The notes under the pieces were generated by a model that had not been told where the DNA came from, did not search any database, and saw nothing but the letters and a program-made list of their open reading frames with translations. The position numbers were made by a program, and so were the translations under genes. A stretch of DNA of 64,000 nt, taken from positions 62,001 to 126,000 of the forward strand of contig NZ_JACXYX010000009.1 in NCBI RefSeq assembly GCF_014779655.1, written 5' to 3'. Numbering within the stretch: the stretch's first letter is position 1; every line of letters starts with the position of its first letter. Below are positions 8,939 through 18,499 of this stretch, in pieces. This stretch comes from Nocardioides ganghwensis (lineage in GTDB: Bacteria > Actinomycetota > Actinomycetes > Propionibacteriales > Nocardioidaceae).

Positions 8939-11353
8939 TCAGTCCAGCGCGAGCCCGGCGGCCGGCGTCACGCGGGCCGCCCGGCGGGCGGGCACGACGC
9001 ACGCGGCCAGACCGGCGAGCCCCGCGACGGCGGCGACGACGGCGAGCTGCCACACCGGCACCGTGAACCCGGCTCCGTCCACGACGCCCGCCACCATGAC
9101 CTGCACGCCCACCCACGCGAACACGAGGCCGACGGCGGTGCCGAGGACCGTCGCGACGGACGAGAGCAGCAGGCCCTCGACGGCCATCGCCCGCCGGAGC
9201 TGCCGGCGGGTCAGGCCCATCGCCCGCAGCAGCGCGTTCTCCCGGGCCCGCTCGAGCACCGACAGGCCGAGGGTGTTGGCGATGCCGACGAGGGCGATCA
9301 CGATGGCGACGGCCATCAACCCGACGACCGCACCGGTCAGGATGTCGACCTGCAGGTCGACCCAGGTGCGGTTGGCGAACCCGCCGCCCAGCTCGGCGCC
9401 GGCCGCTCCCGCGAGCGCCGCGAGGTCGCCCGAGAGGTCCTCGGCGTCCGTGCCGTCGCCGGCCCGCGCCCAGACCGCCATCGGGCGCGGTTCGGGGTCG
9501 AGTGCCGCGAGCGTGGCCGGCGAGACCAGGCCCGCCCGGCCCCACCCGCTGCCGGTCTCGACCCGCAGCGTGCGCTCGCGGCCGGCGACCACGACGGTGA
9601 TCTCGGCGTCCTCCCACACCCGGTCGCCCAGCCGCGTGGGCAGCTCCTCGACCACCGCGTACGGCAGCCGCACGATTCCGTCAGCGGGCGCCAGGTCGGC
9701 AGGTCCGCGCACGACGCCGGTGTCGCCTCCGACACCCAGCAGCGGCAGATCCACCCGGCCGACAGTGGCCACGGTGCCGTCAAGGCCGCGTGCGTCGGTC
9801 ACCCCCGCGGTCCCGGCCACCCGGCCGACGAGCGACGCCTCGAGCGGCGCGTCGACGGCGGTGATCGAGGCGTCGAGCGGGTAGGACTCGTCCATGTCGC
9901 GGTCGATCGCGGTCCGCGACGACGCCAGCCCGGTGAGGATGGCCGTGGTGAGGGTGACGCCGACGAGCAGCGACGCCGCGGTGGTCGCCGTACGGCGTGG
10001 GTTGCGCACGGCGTTGCCGGTGGCGAGGCGGCGTACGGGGCCGGACGCGGGGAGGCGGTCGGCCAGGCGGATCAGCCACGGCACGAGCACCGGTCCCACG
10101 AGCAGCACACCGACGAAGGACACGACGCCGCCGGCGAGCATCGCGGGCAGCGAGCTGCCGGCCACGGCGAGGGCGAGCAGGGCCGTGCCGCCCGAGAGGC
10201 AGAGCGCGGCGAGGCCGAGGCGCCAGCGGCCCGCGGCGGAGCGGACGTCCACGCCTGTGTCGGGGCGGAGCGCGGCCAGCGGGAGGACGCGGGTCGCCGT
10301 ACGCGTCGGCAGCCAGGCGGCCCCGAGCGTGACCAGGGTGCCGACGGCGAAGGCCGAGCCCGTCCACACGGGGTCGACCGCGGCCGGGCCCATGTCGGTG
10401 AACCAGCGCCGCACGAGGGCCACCAGCCCGGCGCCGGCCAGCGCGCCGAGGACGACCCCGACTCCGGCCGCCACCAGGCCCAGCGCGAGCGCCTCGAGCC
10501 GGATCGCGCGCCGCAGCTGTCGCCGGGTCACCCCGACGCAGCGCAGCAGCGCGAAGTCGCGCATCCGCTGGGCGAAGAGGATGGAGAAGGTGTTGGTGAT
10601 GACCAGCACCCCGACGAAGAGCGCGATCGCGACGAAGAGCAGCGCCATGATCGCGATGACGTCGACGCCGCGCGAGATCTCGGCCTGGCGGGCGGCGACC
10701 CAGTCGGCGGCGGGCTCGACGGTGGCGTCGGGGGCGGCCGTACGGGCCTCCGCGGCCGACCCGCCCCAGGCGACCGCGTGGACCCAGAGGGTGTCCTCCA
10801 GGCGGCGCAGGTCGTGCCACGGCACGTAGAGCGAGGCGCCCATCGCGGCCGGGCTGTCGACCATGCCGACGACCTCCACGTCGACCGCGGCGTCACCGGT
10901 GCCGACCCGGACGACGTCGCCGAGCCGGACGTCGTTGCTCTTGGCGCGGTTGACGTCGGCCAGGGCCTCGCCGGCCGCGGCGGGGAAGCGCCCGTCCTCC
11001 AGCTGCTGCCACTGCAGGCGCGGGTCGAGCGACGCCTCCGCGACGTCGACGGTCGCGGCGAGCTGGACGCCGTCGCGGGTGACCGGCTCCATGGCGTAGC
11101 CGAGGGTCAGCGCCGGGACGCCGCTGTCGGCGGCCGCCTCGACGAGGCGGTCCACCTCCTCGGTCGTGGACGTCGACACGACGTGGTCGGCACCCCGTAC
11201 GGGCGCGCCGACGTCGGCCGTGAGGCCGGAGCGGGTGGCGCCGGTGAGCATTCCGACGACGACGATGAAGGCCACGCCGATGGCGACCGCGACGGACGCG
11301 GCGACGTACCTGCGGGTGTGGTGGCGCATCGACGCCACGAGCACGGTGCGCAT
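8939..11353 (-). CDS. ABC transporter permease, FtsX/MacB type
   Basis: 804-aa permease with the duplicated FtsX layout: N-terminal TM, large extracytoplasmic domain (about 45-250), three TMs (about 260-390, with [31 protein letters not shown]), another TM/extracytoplasmic unit, and a C-terminal FtsX copy with [29 protein letters not shown]. Such exporters handle lipoproteins, antimicrobial peptides or lipids. The ATG overlaps the ATPase stop by 1 nt (TGATG), so they form one transporter. A NarL-type two-component pair lies directly upstream in the same direction and may control it. Confidence 0.93.
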   Translation of the reverse strand: MRTVLVASMRHHTRRYVAASVAVAIGVAFIVVVGMLTGATRSGLTADVGAPVRGADHVVSTSTTEEVDRLVEAAADSGVPALTLGYAMEPVTRDGVQLAATVDVAEASLDPRLQWQQLEDGRFPAAAGEALADVNRAKSNDVRLGDVVRVGTGDAAVDVEVVGMVDSPAAMGASLYVPWHDLRRLEDTLWVHAVAWGGSAAEARTAAPDATVEPAADWVAARQAEISRGVDVIAIMALLFVAIALFVGVLVITNTFSILFAQRMRDFALLRCVGVTRRQLRRAIRLEALALGLVAAGVGVVLGALAGAGLVALVRRWFTDMGPAAVDPVWTGSAFAVGTLVTLGAAWLPTRTATRVLPLAALRPDTGVDVRSAAGRWRLGLAALCLSGGTALLALAVAGSSLPAMLAGGVVSFVGVLLVGPVLVPWLIRLADRLPASGPVRRLATGNAVRNPRRTATTAASLLVGVTLTTAILTGLASSRTAIDRDMDESYPLDASITAVDAPLEASLVGRVAGTAGVTDARGLDGTVATVGRVDLPLLGVGGDTGVVRGPADLAPADGIVRLPYAVVEELPTRLGDRVWEDAEITVVVAGRERTLRVETGSGWGRAGLVSPATLAALDPEPRPMAVWARAGDGTDAEDLSGDLAALAGAAGAELGGGFANRTWVDLQVDILTGAVVGLMAVAIVIALVGIANTLGLSVLERARENALLRAMGLTRRQLRRAMAVEGLLLSSVATVLGTAVGLVFAWVGVQVMVAGVVDGAGFTVPVWQLAVVAAVAGLAGLAACVVPARRAARVTPAAGLALD

Positions 11354-12120
11354 CAGGCGACCCGCCCGCGCAGCGCGGCGACCAGCTGGTCCTGGCCGGG
11401 GTCGGTGAGGTGGGCGGTGACGGCGCCGTCGTGGATGACGACGACGTCGTCGGCGTACGCCGCGGCATCGAGCTCGTGGGTCACCATGACCACGGTCATG
11501 CCGAGCTCGCGCACCGAGCGGCGCAGGTGGCCCAGCACCTCGGCGCTGGCCTCGCTGTCGAGGTTGCCGGTGGGCTCGTCGGCGAAGACGATGTCGGGCT
11601 GGGTGACCAACGCGCGGGCGATCGCGACGCGCTGCTGCTGTCCGCCGGAGAGCTGGCTGGGCAGGTGGCCGAGCCGGTCGGCGAGGCCGAGGACCGCGAC
11701 CACCTGGTCGTAGCGGTCCCGGTCGACCGCACGGCCGGCGAGCTCGAGGGGGAGCAGGATGTTCTGCCCGGCGGTCAGCATCGGGAGCAGGTTGAAGGCC
11801 TGGAAGACGAAGCCGATGTGCTCGCGGCGGAAGAGGGTCAGCGCGGTGTCGTCGAGGCCGGCGAGGTCGCGGCCCGCGACGGTGACCGTCCCGCTCGTGG
11901 CGGCGTCGAGGCCGGCCAGGCAGTGCATGAGGGTCGACTTGCCGGAGCCGCTCGGGCCCATGATGGCGGTGAAGCGGCCGGCCGGCAGGTCGAGGTCGAC
12001 GCCGCGCAGGGCGTGGACGGTGCTGTCGCCGTCGCCGTAGGTGCGGGTCAGTCCGCGGGCGCTCGCCGCGGTGGCGGTGCCGGTCGGTGTGCCGGTGCCG
12101 GTGTCGAGTGTCGTCGTCAT
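11353..12120 (-). CDS. ABC transporter ATPase, LolD/MacB type
   Basis: 255-aa nucleotide-binding subunit of the exporter. Walker [10 protein letters not shown] (about residue 57), Q-loop [12 protein letters not shown], signature [15 protein letters not shown], Walker [11 protein letters not shown] and switch His in [13 protein letters not shown]. The N-terminal ~20 residues are Thr/Gly-rich and not conserved in character. Acts at the cytoplasmic face with the permease encoded by the overlapping next gene. Confidence 0.95.
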   Translation of the reverse strand: MTTTLDTGTGTPTGTATAASARGLTRTYGDGDSTVHALRGVDLDLPAGRFTAIMGPSGSGKSTLMHCLAGLDAATSGTVTVAGRDLAGLDDTALTLFRREHIGFVFQAFNLLPMLTAGQNILLPLELAGRAVDRDRYDQVVAVLGLADRLGHLPSQLSGGQQQRVAIARALVTQPDIVFADEPTGNLDSEASAEVLGHLRRSVRELGMTVVMVTHELDAAAYADDVVVIHDGAVTAHLTDPGQDQLVAALRGRVA

Positions 12121-12188
12121 GGGGACAACGCTCGTCGTCGGCGGGCCCTCGATCGTCGGCCCCGGGCACGGACCTGCGCTCGGTCCGC

Positions 12189-12217
12189 GGTCGTACGCCG
12201 GGTCCCGGCGTACGACC
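12189..12217. terminator. 14-bp palindrome after the regulator gene
   Basis: GGTCGTACGCCGGG (12189-12202), one base, then its exact complement (12204-12217). It lies 13 nt past the response-regulator stop and about 70 nt upstream of the ABC ATPase start, so it may be a terminator, an operator of the transporter, or both. Confidence 0.5.
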
Positions 12218-12229
12218 TGGGGAGGACGG

Positions 12230-12910
12230 TCAGGGAGCGACGAGACCGGACTCGTAGCCCAGCACCACGAGCTGGACGCGGTCGCGCGAACCGGTCTTGG
12301 CCAGGATCCGCCCGACGTGCGTCTTCACGGTCGTCTCGGCGACGACGAGGTCGGCCGCGATCTCGGTGTTGGTGCGGCCGCGCGCGATGAGGGTGAGCAC
12401 CTCGACCTCGCGCTCGGTGAGCAGGTCGAGCCGGCCGTCGGACACGGCCGTGACGGCGGGGTCCGGCAGGGCGGCGAAGTGGTCGAGCAGCCGGCGGGTG
12501 GTGCTGGGAGCGACGACGGCGTCGCCGCCCACGACCAGCCGGATCGCTCCCAGCAGCTCGGGCGGTGCGGCGTCCTTGAGCAGGAAGGCCGAGGCGCCGG
12601 CGCGGATTGCGGCGAAGGCGTGCTCGTCGAGGTCGAAGGTGGTCAGCACGATGACGCGTGGCGCACCGGACTCCGCCAGCAGCCGCCGGGTGGCCTCGAC
12701 GCCGTCGAGCCGCGGCATCCGGACGTCCATCAGCACGACGTCGGCGGCGGTGACCGCGAGCCGCTCGAGCGCCTCGCCGCCGTCTCCGGCCTCGCCCACG
12801 ACGACCATGTCGTCCTGGCTCTCGACGAGCATCCGGAAGCCGGCGCGCACCATCTGCTGGTCGTCGACCAGGAAGACGCGGATCGGCGTCGTCACGTCGG
12901 GCTCGCTCAC
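12230..12910 (-). CDS. NarL-type response regulator
   Basis: 226-aa regulator: receiver domain (about 8-125) with DDQQ acidic pair, phospho-acceptor in VVLMDVRMPRLDG, Thr in VLTTFDLDE and Lys in FLLKDAAPPE; LuxR HTH (about 155-220) with LLTEREVEVLTLIARGRTN and VAETTVKTHV. GTG at 12910 overlaps the kinase stop by 4 nt (GTGA). The adjoining FtsX-type ABC exporter, read in the same direction, is the obvious candidate target, as in envelope-stress modules of other Gram-positives (inference). Confidence 0.94.
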   Translation of the reverse strand: MSEPDVTTPIRVFLVDDQQMVRAGFRMLVESQDDMVVVGEAGDGGEALERLAVTAADVVLMDVRMPRLDGVEATRRLLAESGAPRVIVLTTFDLDEHAFAAIRAGASAFLLKDAAPPELLGAIRLVVGGDAVVAPSTTRRLLDHFAALPDPAVTAVSDGRLDLLTEREVEVLTLIARGRTNTEIAADLVVAETTVKTHVGRILAKTGSRDRVQLVVLGYESGLVAP

Positions 12911-14058
12911 AGCGGCAGCCTCGCAGACACCGCGAACCCGCCGCCGGGGGCGGGGCCGGCCTCGAGCGTGCCGCCGTGCACCGCGGCTCGCTCGCGCATC
13001 CCGGTCAGGCCGAGGCCCCGTCCGTCCGAGCCCGCGGCCGCCCCGCGCCCGTCGTCGCGCACCTCCACCTCGACCGCGCGACCGACGCTGACGCGCAGCG
13101 CCACCGTGGCTCCGGGGCCGGCGTGCTTGCGGACGTTGGTGAGCGACTCCTGCACGATCCGGTACGCCGCCAGCCCGACGCCGTCCGGGACGTCCGGCGC
13201 GGTCCTCGGGAGCTCGGCCTCGACCCGCATCCCGGCCGCGCGGGCCTCGGCGACGAGGTGGCGTACGTCGTCGAGACCGGGCTGCGGGGCCACGCCGGTG
13301 TCGCCGTCGCGCAGCAGCCCCAGCAGCCGTCGCATCTCCGTCAGCGACTCGCGCCCGGTGGTCGAGATCGTCTCCAGCGTGCCCACGGCGACGTCGGGGT
13401 CCTTGGCGGCGGCGTAGCGGGCACCGTCGGCCTGCACCACGATCACCGACAGGCCGTGCGCGACCACGTCGTGCATCTCGCGCGCGATGCGTGCGCGTTC
13501 GTCGCGCGCCGCCAGCTCGACCTCGCGCTCGGCCATCCGCTCGGCCTGCTCGGCGCGGGCGACCAGCGAGGCGACGTACCTCTCCCGCTGCTGCGCGGCG
13601 AACCCGAGCGCCCAGGCGGCGGTGACGATCGCCGTGATCGTCACGACGTACGGCGTGACGGCCGACAGGGTGATCGCCGGGGCGCCGAAGCCGCCGATCC
13701 AGCTCCACGCGGCCACGACGGCTCCGGCGTAGCCGACGACCAGCGCCCCGCGGCCGTGCCCGCGGGGGCTCCACCGGGCCACGGAGTAGGTGGCGACCGG
13801 GAAGGCCAGCTGCCCGACGATCGGCAGGTGGTGGAGGGGGGCCTGGGCGGCGCTCGCGAGGGCGACCACCGCGAAGACCGTGCTGGGGTGGGCCCGGCGC
13901 CACCACAGCGGTGTCACCTGCGCCGCCGTCAGGAGGGCGGCGAGCGGCTGCCCCGCCAGCAGGTGCCCCAGGAAGCCCGGGACGAGCAGCCCCAGGGTGA
14001 GGGACGCGTCGAACCACCGCCGGCCGCGTGCGCCGAGCCGCCAGGGGTGCGAGTCCAT
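12907..14058 (-). CDS. Sensor histidine kinase, NarL-partner type
   Basis: 383-aa kinase with four or five N-terminal hydrophobic segments (about 20-150), a short coiled linker, HisKA_3 domain with phospho-His in RIAREMHDVVAHGLSVIV, and a C-terminal HATPase with VRDDGRGAAA and GLGLTGMRERAAVHGG. ATG at 14058 (MDSHPW) was chosen as the first start before the hydrophobic part; an extension to 14295 is antisense to the DUF4177 gene. The short intramembrane sensor is typical of envelope-stress kinases. Confidence 0.93.
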   Translation of the reverse strand: MDSHPWRLGARGRRWFDASLTLGLLVPGFLGHLLAGQPLAALLTAAQVTPLWWRRAHPSTVFAVVALASAAQAPLHHLPIVGQLAFPVATYSVARWSPRGHGRGALVVGYAGAVVAAWSWIGGFGAPAITLSAVTPYVVTITAIVTAAWALGFAAQQRERYVASLVARAEQAERMAEREVELAARDERARIAREMHDVVAHGLSVIVVQADGARYAAAKDPDVAVGTLETISTTGRESLTEMRRLLGLLRDGDTGVAPQPGLDDVRHLVAEARAAGMRVEAELPRTAPDVPDGVGLAAYRIVQESLTNVRKHAGPGATVALRVSVGRAVEVEVRDDGRGAAAGSDGRGLGLTGMRERAAVHGGTLEAGPAPGGGFAVSARLPL

Positions 14059-14149
14059 GGTGCGGACCCTAGACGCCCGGTGGGGCGGGCACGTCAGACC
14101 ACGGGAGGACGCCGGTGCGACCCCGGTGGCGCCCGAGTAGGGTGCCGAC

Positions 14150-14305
14150 ATGACCCAGTGGGAATACCAAGTGGCGCCGATTCCGCTCCACAACGAAGCG
14201 CTCATGCTCAACAACTTCGGCCAGGACGGCTGGGAGCTGGTGGCGATCCACACCAACGCCCAGGGTGGCCTGGTGGCCTTCCTCAAGCGCCCCAAGGCGG
14301 CCTGA
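14150..14305 (+). CDS. DUF4177 small protein
   Basis: 51-aa protein too short for usual ORF lists. It starts MTQWEYQVAPI and carries the NNFGQDGWELVAI core of DUF4177, ending in LVAFLKRPK. Function unknown. The stop is followed after 1 nt by the GTG of the RidA gene, and in actinobacteria a DUF4177 gene often precedes RidA in the marP/crp neighbourhood (from memory). GC-rich codon use matches the neighbours, supporting a real gene. Confidence 0.85.
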   Translation: MTQWEYQVAPIPLHNEALMLNNFGQDGWELVAIHTNAQGGLVAFLKRPKAA

Positions 14306-14306
14306 C

Positions 14307-14762
14307 GTGTCGGCCGAGGCCCGTCTCGCCGAGCTGGGCATCACGGTCCCGGAGGTCGTCCCGCCGGTCGCCGCCTACCAGCCCACCGCCCGCACCGGGA
14401 ACCTCGTGTTCACCGCCGGCCAGCTGCCCGCGCGCGACGGCGAGATGATCGCGGTCGGCAAGCTCGGCAGTGACGTCAGCGACGAGCAGGGCTACGAGTG
14501 CGCGCGCCAGTGCGCCCTCAACGCTCTCGCCGCGGTGAAGGCCGAGATCGGCTCGCTCGACGACGTCAAGCGGGTGGTCAAGGTCGTCGTCTTCGTCGCC
14601 TCCACGCCCGACTTCACCGGCCAGCCCAAGGTCGCCAACGGCGCGTCCGAGCTGCTCGGCGAGGTCTTCGGCGACGCCGGCAAGCACGCGCGATCCGCCG
14701 TCGGCGTCTCGGTGCTCCCGCTCGACGTCCCGGTCGAGGTCGAGATCATCGTCGAGGTCTGA
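14307..14762 (+). CDS. RidA family protein
   Basis: 151-aa RidA/YjgF/UK114 family member; RidA proteins hydrolyse reactive enamine/imine intermediates released by PLP enzymes. Visible: AAYQPTARTGNLVFTAGQLPARDG near the start and VKRVVKVVVFVAS; the C-terminus ARSAVGVSVLPLDVPVEVEIIVEV matches the RidA end with the conserved Arg that binds the substrate carboxylate. GTG at 14307 lies 1 nt after the preceding stop. Slightly longer than RidA itself (about 130 aa), as in the actinobacterial subgroup. Confidence 0.92.
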   Translation: MSAEARLAELGITVPEVVPPVAAYQPTARTGNLVFTAGQLPARDGEMIAVGKLGSDVSDEQGYECARQCALNALAAVKAEIGSLDDVKRVVKVVVFVASTPDFTGQPKVANGASELLGEVFGDAGKHARSAVGVSVLPLDVPVEVEIIVEV

Positions 14763-14769
14763 GCCCTCC

Positions 14770-15642
14770 GTGCAGCGCCTCCCGCTCCCGGACGCCCTCG
14801 TGGCGCAGGCCCGTTCGTACGCCTCGGGCGAGGCCGCGCCCGCCGAGCCGCGGGACGCCGCCACGGTGGTGCTGCTGCGCCCCGGCGCCGCCGGCTCGCA
14901 GGCCGGGCCGGAGGTCTACCTCCTGCGCAGGCAGACGTCGATGGCCTTCGCCGGCGGGATGTGCGTCTTCCCCGGCGGCGGGGTCGACCCGCGGGACTTC
15001 GACGACGAGCTGGTCGACCGCGGCCTCTGGGCCGGTCCGACGCCCGCCGAGTGGGCCTCCCGCCTCGGCTGCGACGAGGCCAAGGCCCGTGCCCTCGTGT
15101 GCGCGGCCGTGCGGGAGACGTACGAGGAGTCGGGCGTCCTGCTCGCCGGGGCGCACGCCGACTCCGTGGTGGCCGACACCACCGGCGACGACTGGGAGGC
15201 CGACCGGGTCGCGCTGGAGTCGCGCGAGACGTCGCTGACGGAGTTCCTCGAGAAGCGCTCGCTGGTGCTGCGCACCGACCTGCTCGGCGCGTGGTCGGGT
15301 TGGCTGACGCCGGTCTTCGAGCCCCGCCGCTACCGCACGTGGTTCTTCGTGGCGCGGCTGCCCGAGGGCCAGGTGACCCGCGACGTGTCGACCGAGTCGT
15401 CGTCGGTGACCTGGGCCGGGGCGCTCGACGCGGTCGAGCAGGTCGAGCAGGAGCAGATCCTCATGCTGCCCCCGACCTGGCTGACCTGCCTCGAGGTCGG
15501 CCAGCACGCCGACCCCGACTCCGTCCTGGTGGCGGCGCGGGAGCGTACGGTCGAGATGTTCATGCCCGAGGTGGTCGCCGACGGCGACGAGTTCATCCTC
15601 TCCACGCCGCCGCACTACACCGAGCTGATGGCCGCCCGGTGA
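14770..15642 (+). CDS. NUDIX hydrolase, NUDT19-like
   Basis: 290-aa NUDIX hydrolase. The NUDIX box is split: FPGGGVDPRD at about residue 66 and AAVRETYEESGVLL at about 115 are separated by a ~35-residue insertion, a layout known from the NUDT19 (CoA diphosphohydrolase) group. GTG start 7 nt after the RidA stop; its own stop overlaps the next start by 4 nt (GTGA). It sits in a RidA-NUDIX-MBL operon. Substrate (CoA ester, nucleotide sugar or other diphosphate) not determined. Confidence 0.88.
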   Translation: MQRLPLPDALVAQARSYASGEAAPAEPRDAATVVLLRPGAAGSQAGPEVYLLRRQTSMAFAGGMCVFPGGGVDPRDFDDELVDRGLWAGPTPAEWASRLGCDEAKARALVCAAVRETYEESGVLLAGAHADSVVADTTGDDWEADRVALESRETSLTEFLEKRSLVLRTDLLGAWSGWLTPVFEPRRYRTWFFVARLPEGQVTRDVSTESSSVTWAGALDAVEQVEQEQILMLPPTWLTCLEVGQHADPDSVLVAARERTVEMFMPEVVADGDEFILSTPPHYTELMAAR

Positions 15643-16451
15643 GCTGGACCGGGGGCTCCTTCGGCGAGACCGGCACCTGCGTGCTGGCTCCCAACGCCGA
15701 CGTGATGACCCTCGACGGCACCAACACGTGGGTGCTGCGCGACCCCGACTCGTCGCGCTCGGTCGTCGTCGACCCCGGTCCCTCCATCGCCTCGCACCTG
15801 GACGCGATCGACGCCGCCGCCGGCGACGTGTCCGTTGTCCTGCTGACCCACCACCACGCCGACCACAGCGAGGCCGCCCGGGAGTACGCCGAGCGGCACG
15901 GCTGCGGCGTACGCGCCCTCGACCCGGCCTACCGGCTCGGCTCCGAGGGCCTCGGCGAGGGCGACGTCGTCGCTGTCGGCGGCCTCGAGGTGCACGTCGT
16001 CGCGACGCCGGGGCACACAGCGGACTCGCTGTCCTTCGTCGTGCCGCAGGACCGCGCCGTGCTGACCGGCGACACCGTCCTGGGCCGCGGCACCACCGTC
16101 GTCGCGCACCCGGACGGCCAGCTCGGGGCGTACCTCTCCTCCCTCCAGCGGCTGCACGCGCTCTGCGGAGAGCAGGGCATCAGCTCGGTCTGGCCCGGGC
16201 ACGGCCCGGTGATCGACGACGCGCTCGGTGCGCTCGACTTCTACCTCGCCCACCGGCGGCAGCGGCTCGACCAGGTCCGCGACGCGCTGCGCGACCTGCA
16301 CGCGATCGCCCGGGAGGGCGGGGACTTCCCGCACGAGACGCTGCCGCGCGCGATCGTCGAGATCGTCTACGCCGACGTCGACCCCGTGCTCTGGGGGGCC
16401 GCCGAGCTGTCGGTGCGCGCCCAGCTGGCCTACCTCTCCTCCCCGAAGTAG
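15639..16451 (+). CDS. MBL-fold metallo-hydrolase
   Basis: 270-aa metallo-beta-lactamase fold hydrolase, cytoplasmic (no signal peptide). Metal ligands are visible: LTHHHADHSEAA (HxHxDH), TPGHTADSL, LTGDTVLG and VWPGHGPVI. C-terminal ~60 residues form the winged-helix-like extension found in LACTB2-type and Rv3677c-type enzymes. GTG start overlaps the NUDIX stop. The last gene of the DUF4177-RidA-NUDIX-MBL run; LACTB2-like members act on RNA or thioesters, but the substrate here is unknown. Confidence 0.92.
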   Translation: MSWTGGSFGETGTCVLAPNADVMTLDGTNTWVLRDPDSSRSVVVDPGPSIASHLDAIDAAAGDVSVVLLTHHHADHSEAAREYAERHGCGVRALDPAYRLGSEGLGEGDVVAVGGLEVHVVATPGHTADSLSFVVPQDRAVLTGDTVLGRGTTVVAHPDGQLGAYLSSLQRLHALCGEQGISSVWPGHGPVIDDALGALDFYLAHRRQRLDQVRDALRDLHAIAREGGDFPHETLPRAIVEIVYADVDPVLWGAAELSVRAQLAYLSSPK

Positions 16452-16490
16452 GGCTTGCGCGGCCGGTCCCGCAGGGAGTGAAGTGGGTGC

Positions 16491-17027
16491 ATGGACAGCC
16501 CGCACCAGCCCGTCGTCGTCCTGTCCCGCGCCCTCGACCAGGCCGGCGACGCCCTCGCCGCCGTGCGCGCCGAGGACCTCGACAAGCCGACACCGTGCCA
16601 CGGATGGACCGTGCGCGAGCTCGCCGACCACCTGGCGGCCGCGCCCGAGCACTTCCTGCAGATGGCCCGCGGGGAGGAGGTCGACTGGACGGCCGGCACC
16701 GGCGTCGAGCCCTCTGCCCTCACCGCGCACTTCCGCGCGCACGCCGACGACCTGATCCACCACTGGCACGGCCAGTCCGACGAGCAGGCCGCCCAGGCCG
16801 ACTGGCAGAGCGCCGAGCTCGGCGTGCACACCTGGGACCTGCTGCGCGCGACGGGTCGCACCCTGCCGCTCGACGAGGAGGTGGCCGAGCGCGGTCTGGC
16901 CTTCATGCAGCAGGGGTTGACCGACGAGAACCGCGGCGGCGCCTTCGGCCCGGCCGTGTCCGTGCCCGACGACGCGTCGGCGTACGACCGGCTCGTGGCG
17001 TTCGCCGGGCGCGACCCGCGGGCCTGA
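16491..17027 (+). CDS. Maleylpyruvate isomerase / TIGR03086 family protein
   Basis: 178-aa DinB-like four-helix protein of the mycothiol-dependent maleylpyruvate isomerase superfamily. The N-terminal pattern LSRALDQAGDALAAV, then DKPTPCHGWTVRELADHL with the metal-ligand His and LGVHTWDLLRA, is typical of the TIGR03086 subgroup. Those proteins are thought to use mycothiol, the actinobacterial thiol, but most have no known reaction. ATG at 16491, 39 nt after the MBL gene. Confidence 0.82.
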   Translation: MDSPHQPVVVLSRALDQAGDALAAVRAEDLDKPTPCHGWTVRELADHLAAAPEHFLQMARGEEVDWTAGTGVEPSALTAHFRAHADDLIHHWHGQSDEQAAQADWQSAELGVHTWDLLRATGRTLPLDEEVAERGLAFMQQGLTDENRGGAFGPAVSVPDDASAYDRLVAFAGRDPRA

Positions 17028-17116
17028 CCGTCGTACGGACCGAACGGCCGCTGCCGTCGGCGGCTCCCGCGTGCGGTGGGGTGGTCCGGGGTCGTTGGGT
17101 CCGCACGACGGCCCGG

Positions 17117-17196
17117 AGACGCGCGGACAGAAATGCGTCAGCGGGTGTCGGTCACGCTCGGCGGAACAGCGTGCGGGAGGTTATGTCCGCGCGTCT
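17117..17196. repeat. 16-bp inverted repeat around 48 nt
   Basis: Arms 17117-17132 and 17181-17196 are complementary in 15 of 16 positions (13 contiguous). It fills the gap between convergent genes, the right arm reaching the last gene's stop codon. No flanking target duplication seen. Could be a long terminator stem or a small palindromic element. Confidence 0.45.
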
Positions 17197-18499
17197 ACGC
17201 GAGCCGGCGCCAGAGCCACCGCAGCGCGAGCAGCAGCGCGATGGCCGCGGCGACGGCCAGGCCGATGAACAGCGAGAGCTCGATCCCCAGCGGCGCCGGC
17301 GGGTCGTCGGTGGTGTCGCCGAAGTCGTGGGTCAGCTCCTGGGAGGAGGTCCCGTCGAGGTCGGGGACCAGGTCCACGGCGAGGCTCAGAGCAGCGGTGG
17401 GGATGTCGCGGACCAGGATCCGGTAGGTCCAGTGCGACTCGGGAGCGTTGGGGGCGGTGAGGAGCGCGAGGTGCGGTCCCTCGACGTAGGAGCCCTTCGG
17501 CGCGTCGACGCGTGCCACGACGAGCGTGTCGGTCGCCCAGCCCAGTGGCCGTACGGCCGCGCCGTCGGGGTAGAGGTCGCTGGCCAGGGGGCGCCCGGCG
17601 AACCGGCCGCCGGTCAGGAAGTCGAGCGCCGCGGCGTCCGCGCTCGAGGCGAGCGCGAAGGTGTCCCCGGCGGGCGAGGCGGTGGCGGCGTGGTTGCGAC
17701 CGCGTCGCCCGGCGTCGAAGGTCGTCTGCTCCGACGTCTTCATCCGCCCGTAGGACCCGTCGCGCATCCACTGGCGAGGCCCTTGTGCATGGAACGTCAC
17801 GTTGCCCTCGTGGTCGACGGCCGACCACTCCACCTGCTTGCCGGTCGTGATCGTCTCCTGCGAGAAGATGCCGACACGGTCGATCGGCATCCGTGACACG
17901 GCATCGTCGGCGAACCAGGTGAGCCACTGGCCCGAGGGTGACCAAGAGATCTCCTCGGGGGTGATCGAGCCCGTGGAACCACTGGACACGAGCCGGGTCT
18001 CGCCGCTCTCGAGGTCCACGAGGGCGAATCCCTCACGCGGCCGTCCTTCCGCGTCGGACGAGATCGTCCAGGCGAGGAAGGTCCCGTCGGGGCTGAGCGA
18101 CAGCAGCCCGCGGTCCCAGCCCGCCAGCTCGAGCGCGTGGTAGCGCCCGTCCGCGGCCGTGACGAGGAGAGGTTGGCCGCCCGACCCGACGAACGCGACG
18201 GACGCCGGCCCCAGGGCGAGGTCGGTGGCCACCTCCGGGTCGCCCGGGTCCTCGATCCGGCTGGGGATCGCACCGCCCTCCGGGACCTCGGCCGAGGCCG
18301 TACGCACCTCCCGGTCCGGCGCGGACCAGAGCGCGACGCCGCCGCCGACGGACGCCAGGACAACCAGGACCGCGGCCACCACCAGCGCCTGGCCTCGGTG
18401 GCGGGCGGTCTGCCCCCGCTGCCAGAGGTCGTCGGCCACGGGGAGCGGGGTGACGTCGTCGGCCACGCGGTGCATGCGGGTGCGCAGGTCGTCGGTCAT
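17195..18499 (-). CDS. Membrane-anchored beta-propeller protein, partner of SigE-family sigma (module 1)
   Basis: 434-aa protein whose start overlaps the sigma gene stop by 4 nt. Layout: ~40 cytoplasmic residues (MTDDLRTRMHRVADD), a TM helix (about 38-57), a long extracytoplasmic part with WD40/TolB-like blades (LLSLSPDGTFLAWT, EISWSPSGQWLTWF), the motif DLVPDLDGTSSQELTHDFG, and a C-terminal TM followed by WLWRRLA. I infer an anti-sigma or sensor role from the coupling and topology; no classical zinc anti-sigma motif is present. A paralogue lies at 19062-20219. Confidence 0.75.
   Translation of the reverse strand: MTDDLRTRMHRVADDVTPLPVADDLWQRGQTARHRGQALVVAAVLVVLASVGGGVALWSAPDREVRTASAEVPEGGAIPSRIEDPGDPEVATDLALGPASVAFVGSGGQPLLVTAADGRYHALELAGWDRGLLSLSPDGTFLAWTISSDAEGRPREGFALVDLESGETRLVSSGSTGSITPEEISWSPSGQWLTWFADDAVSRMPIDRVGIFSQETITTGKQVEWSAVDHEGNVTFHAQGPRQWMRDGSYGRMKTSEQTTFDAGRRGRNHAATASPAGDTFALASSADAAALDFLTGGRFAGRPLASDLYPDGAAVRPLGWATDTLVVARVDAPKGSYVEGPHLALLTAPNAPESHWTYRILVRDIPTAALSLAVDLVPDLDGTSSQELTHDFGDTTDDPPAPLGIELSLFIGLAVAAAIALLLALRWLWRRLA

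Noticed and set aside
7775..11713. Very long open frame (over 1300 codons) on the + strand
   Set aside because: Arg/Ala/Gly/Gln-rich composition and exact antisense position to a histidine kinase and an ABC exporter with clear motifs; long shadow frames are normal at this GC content.
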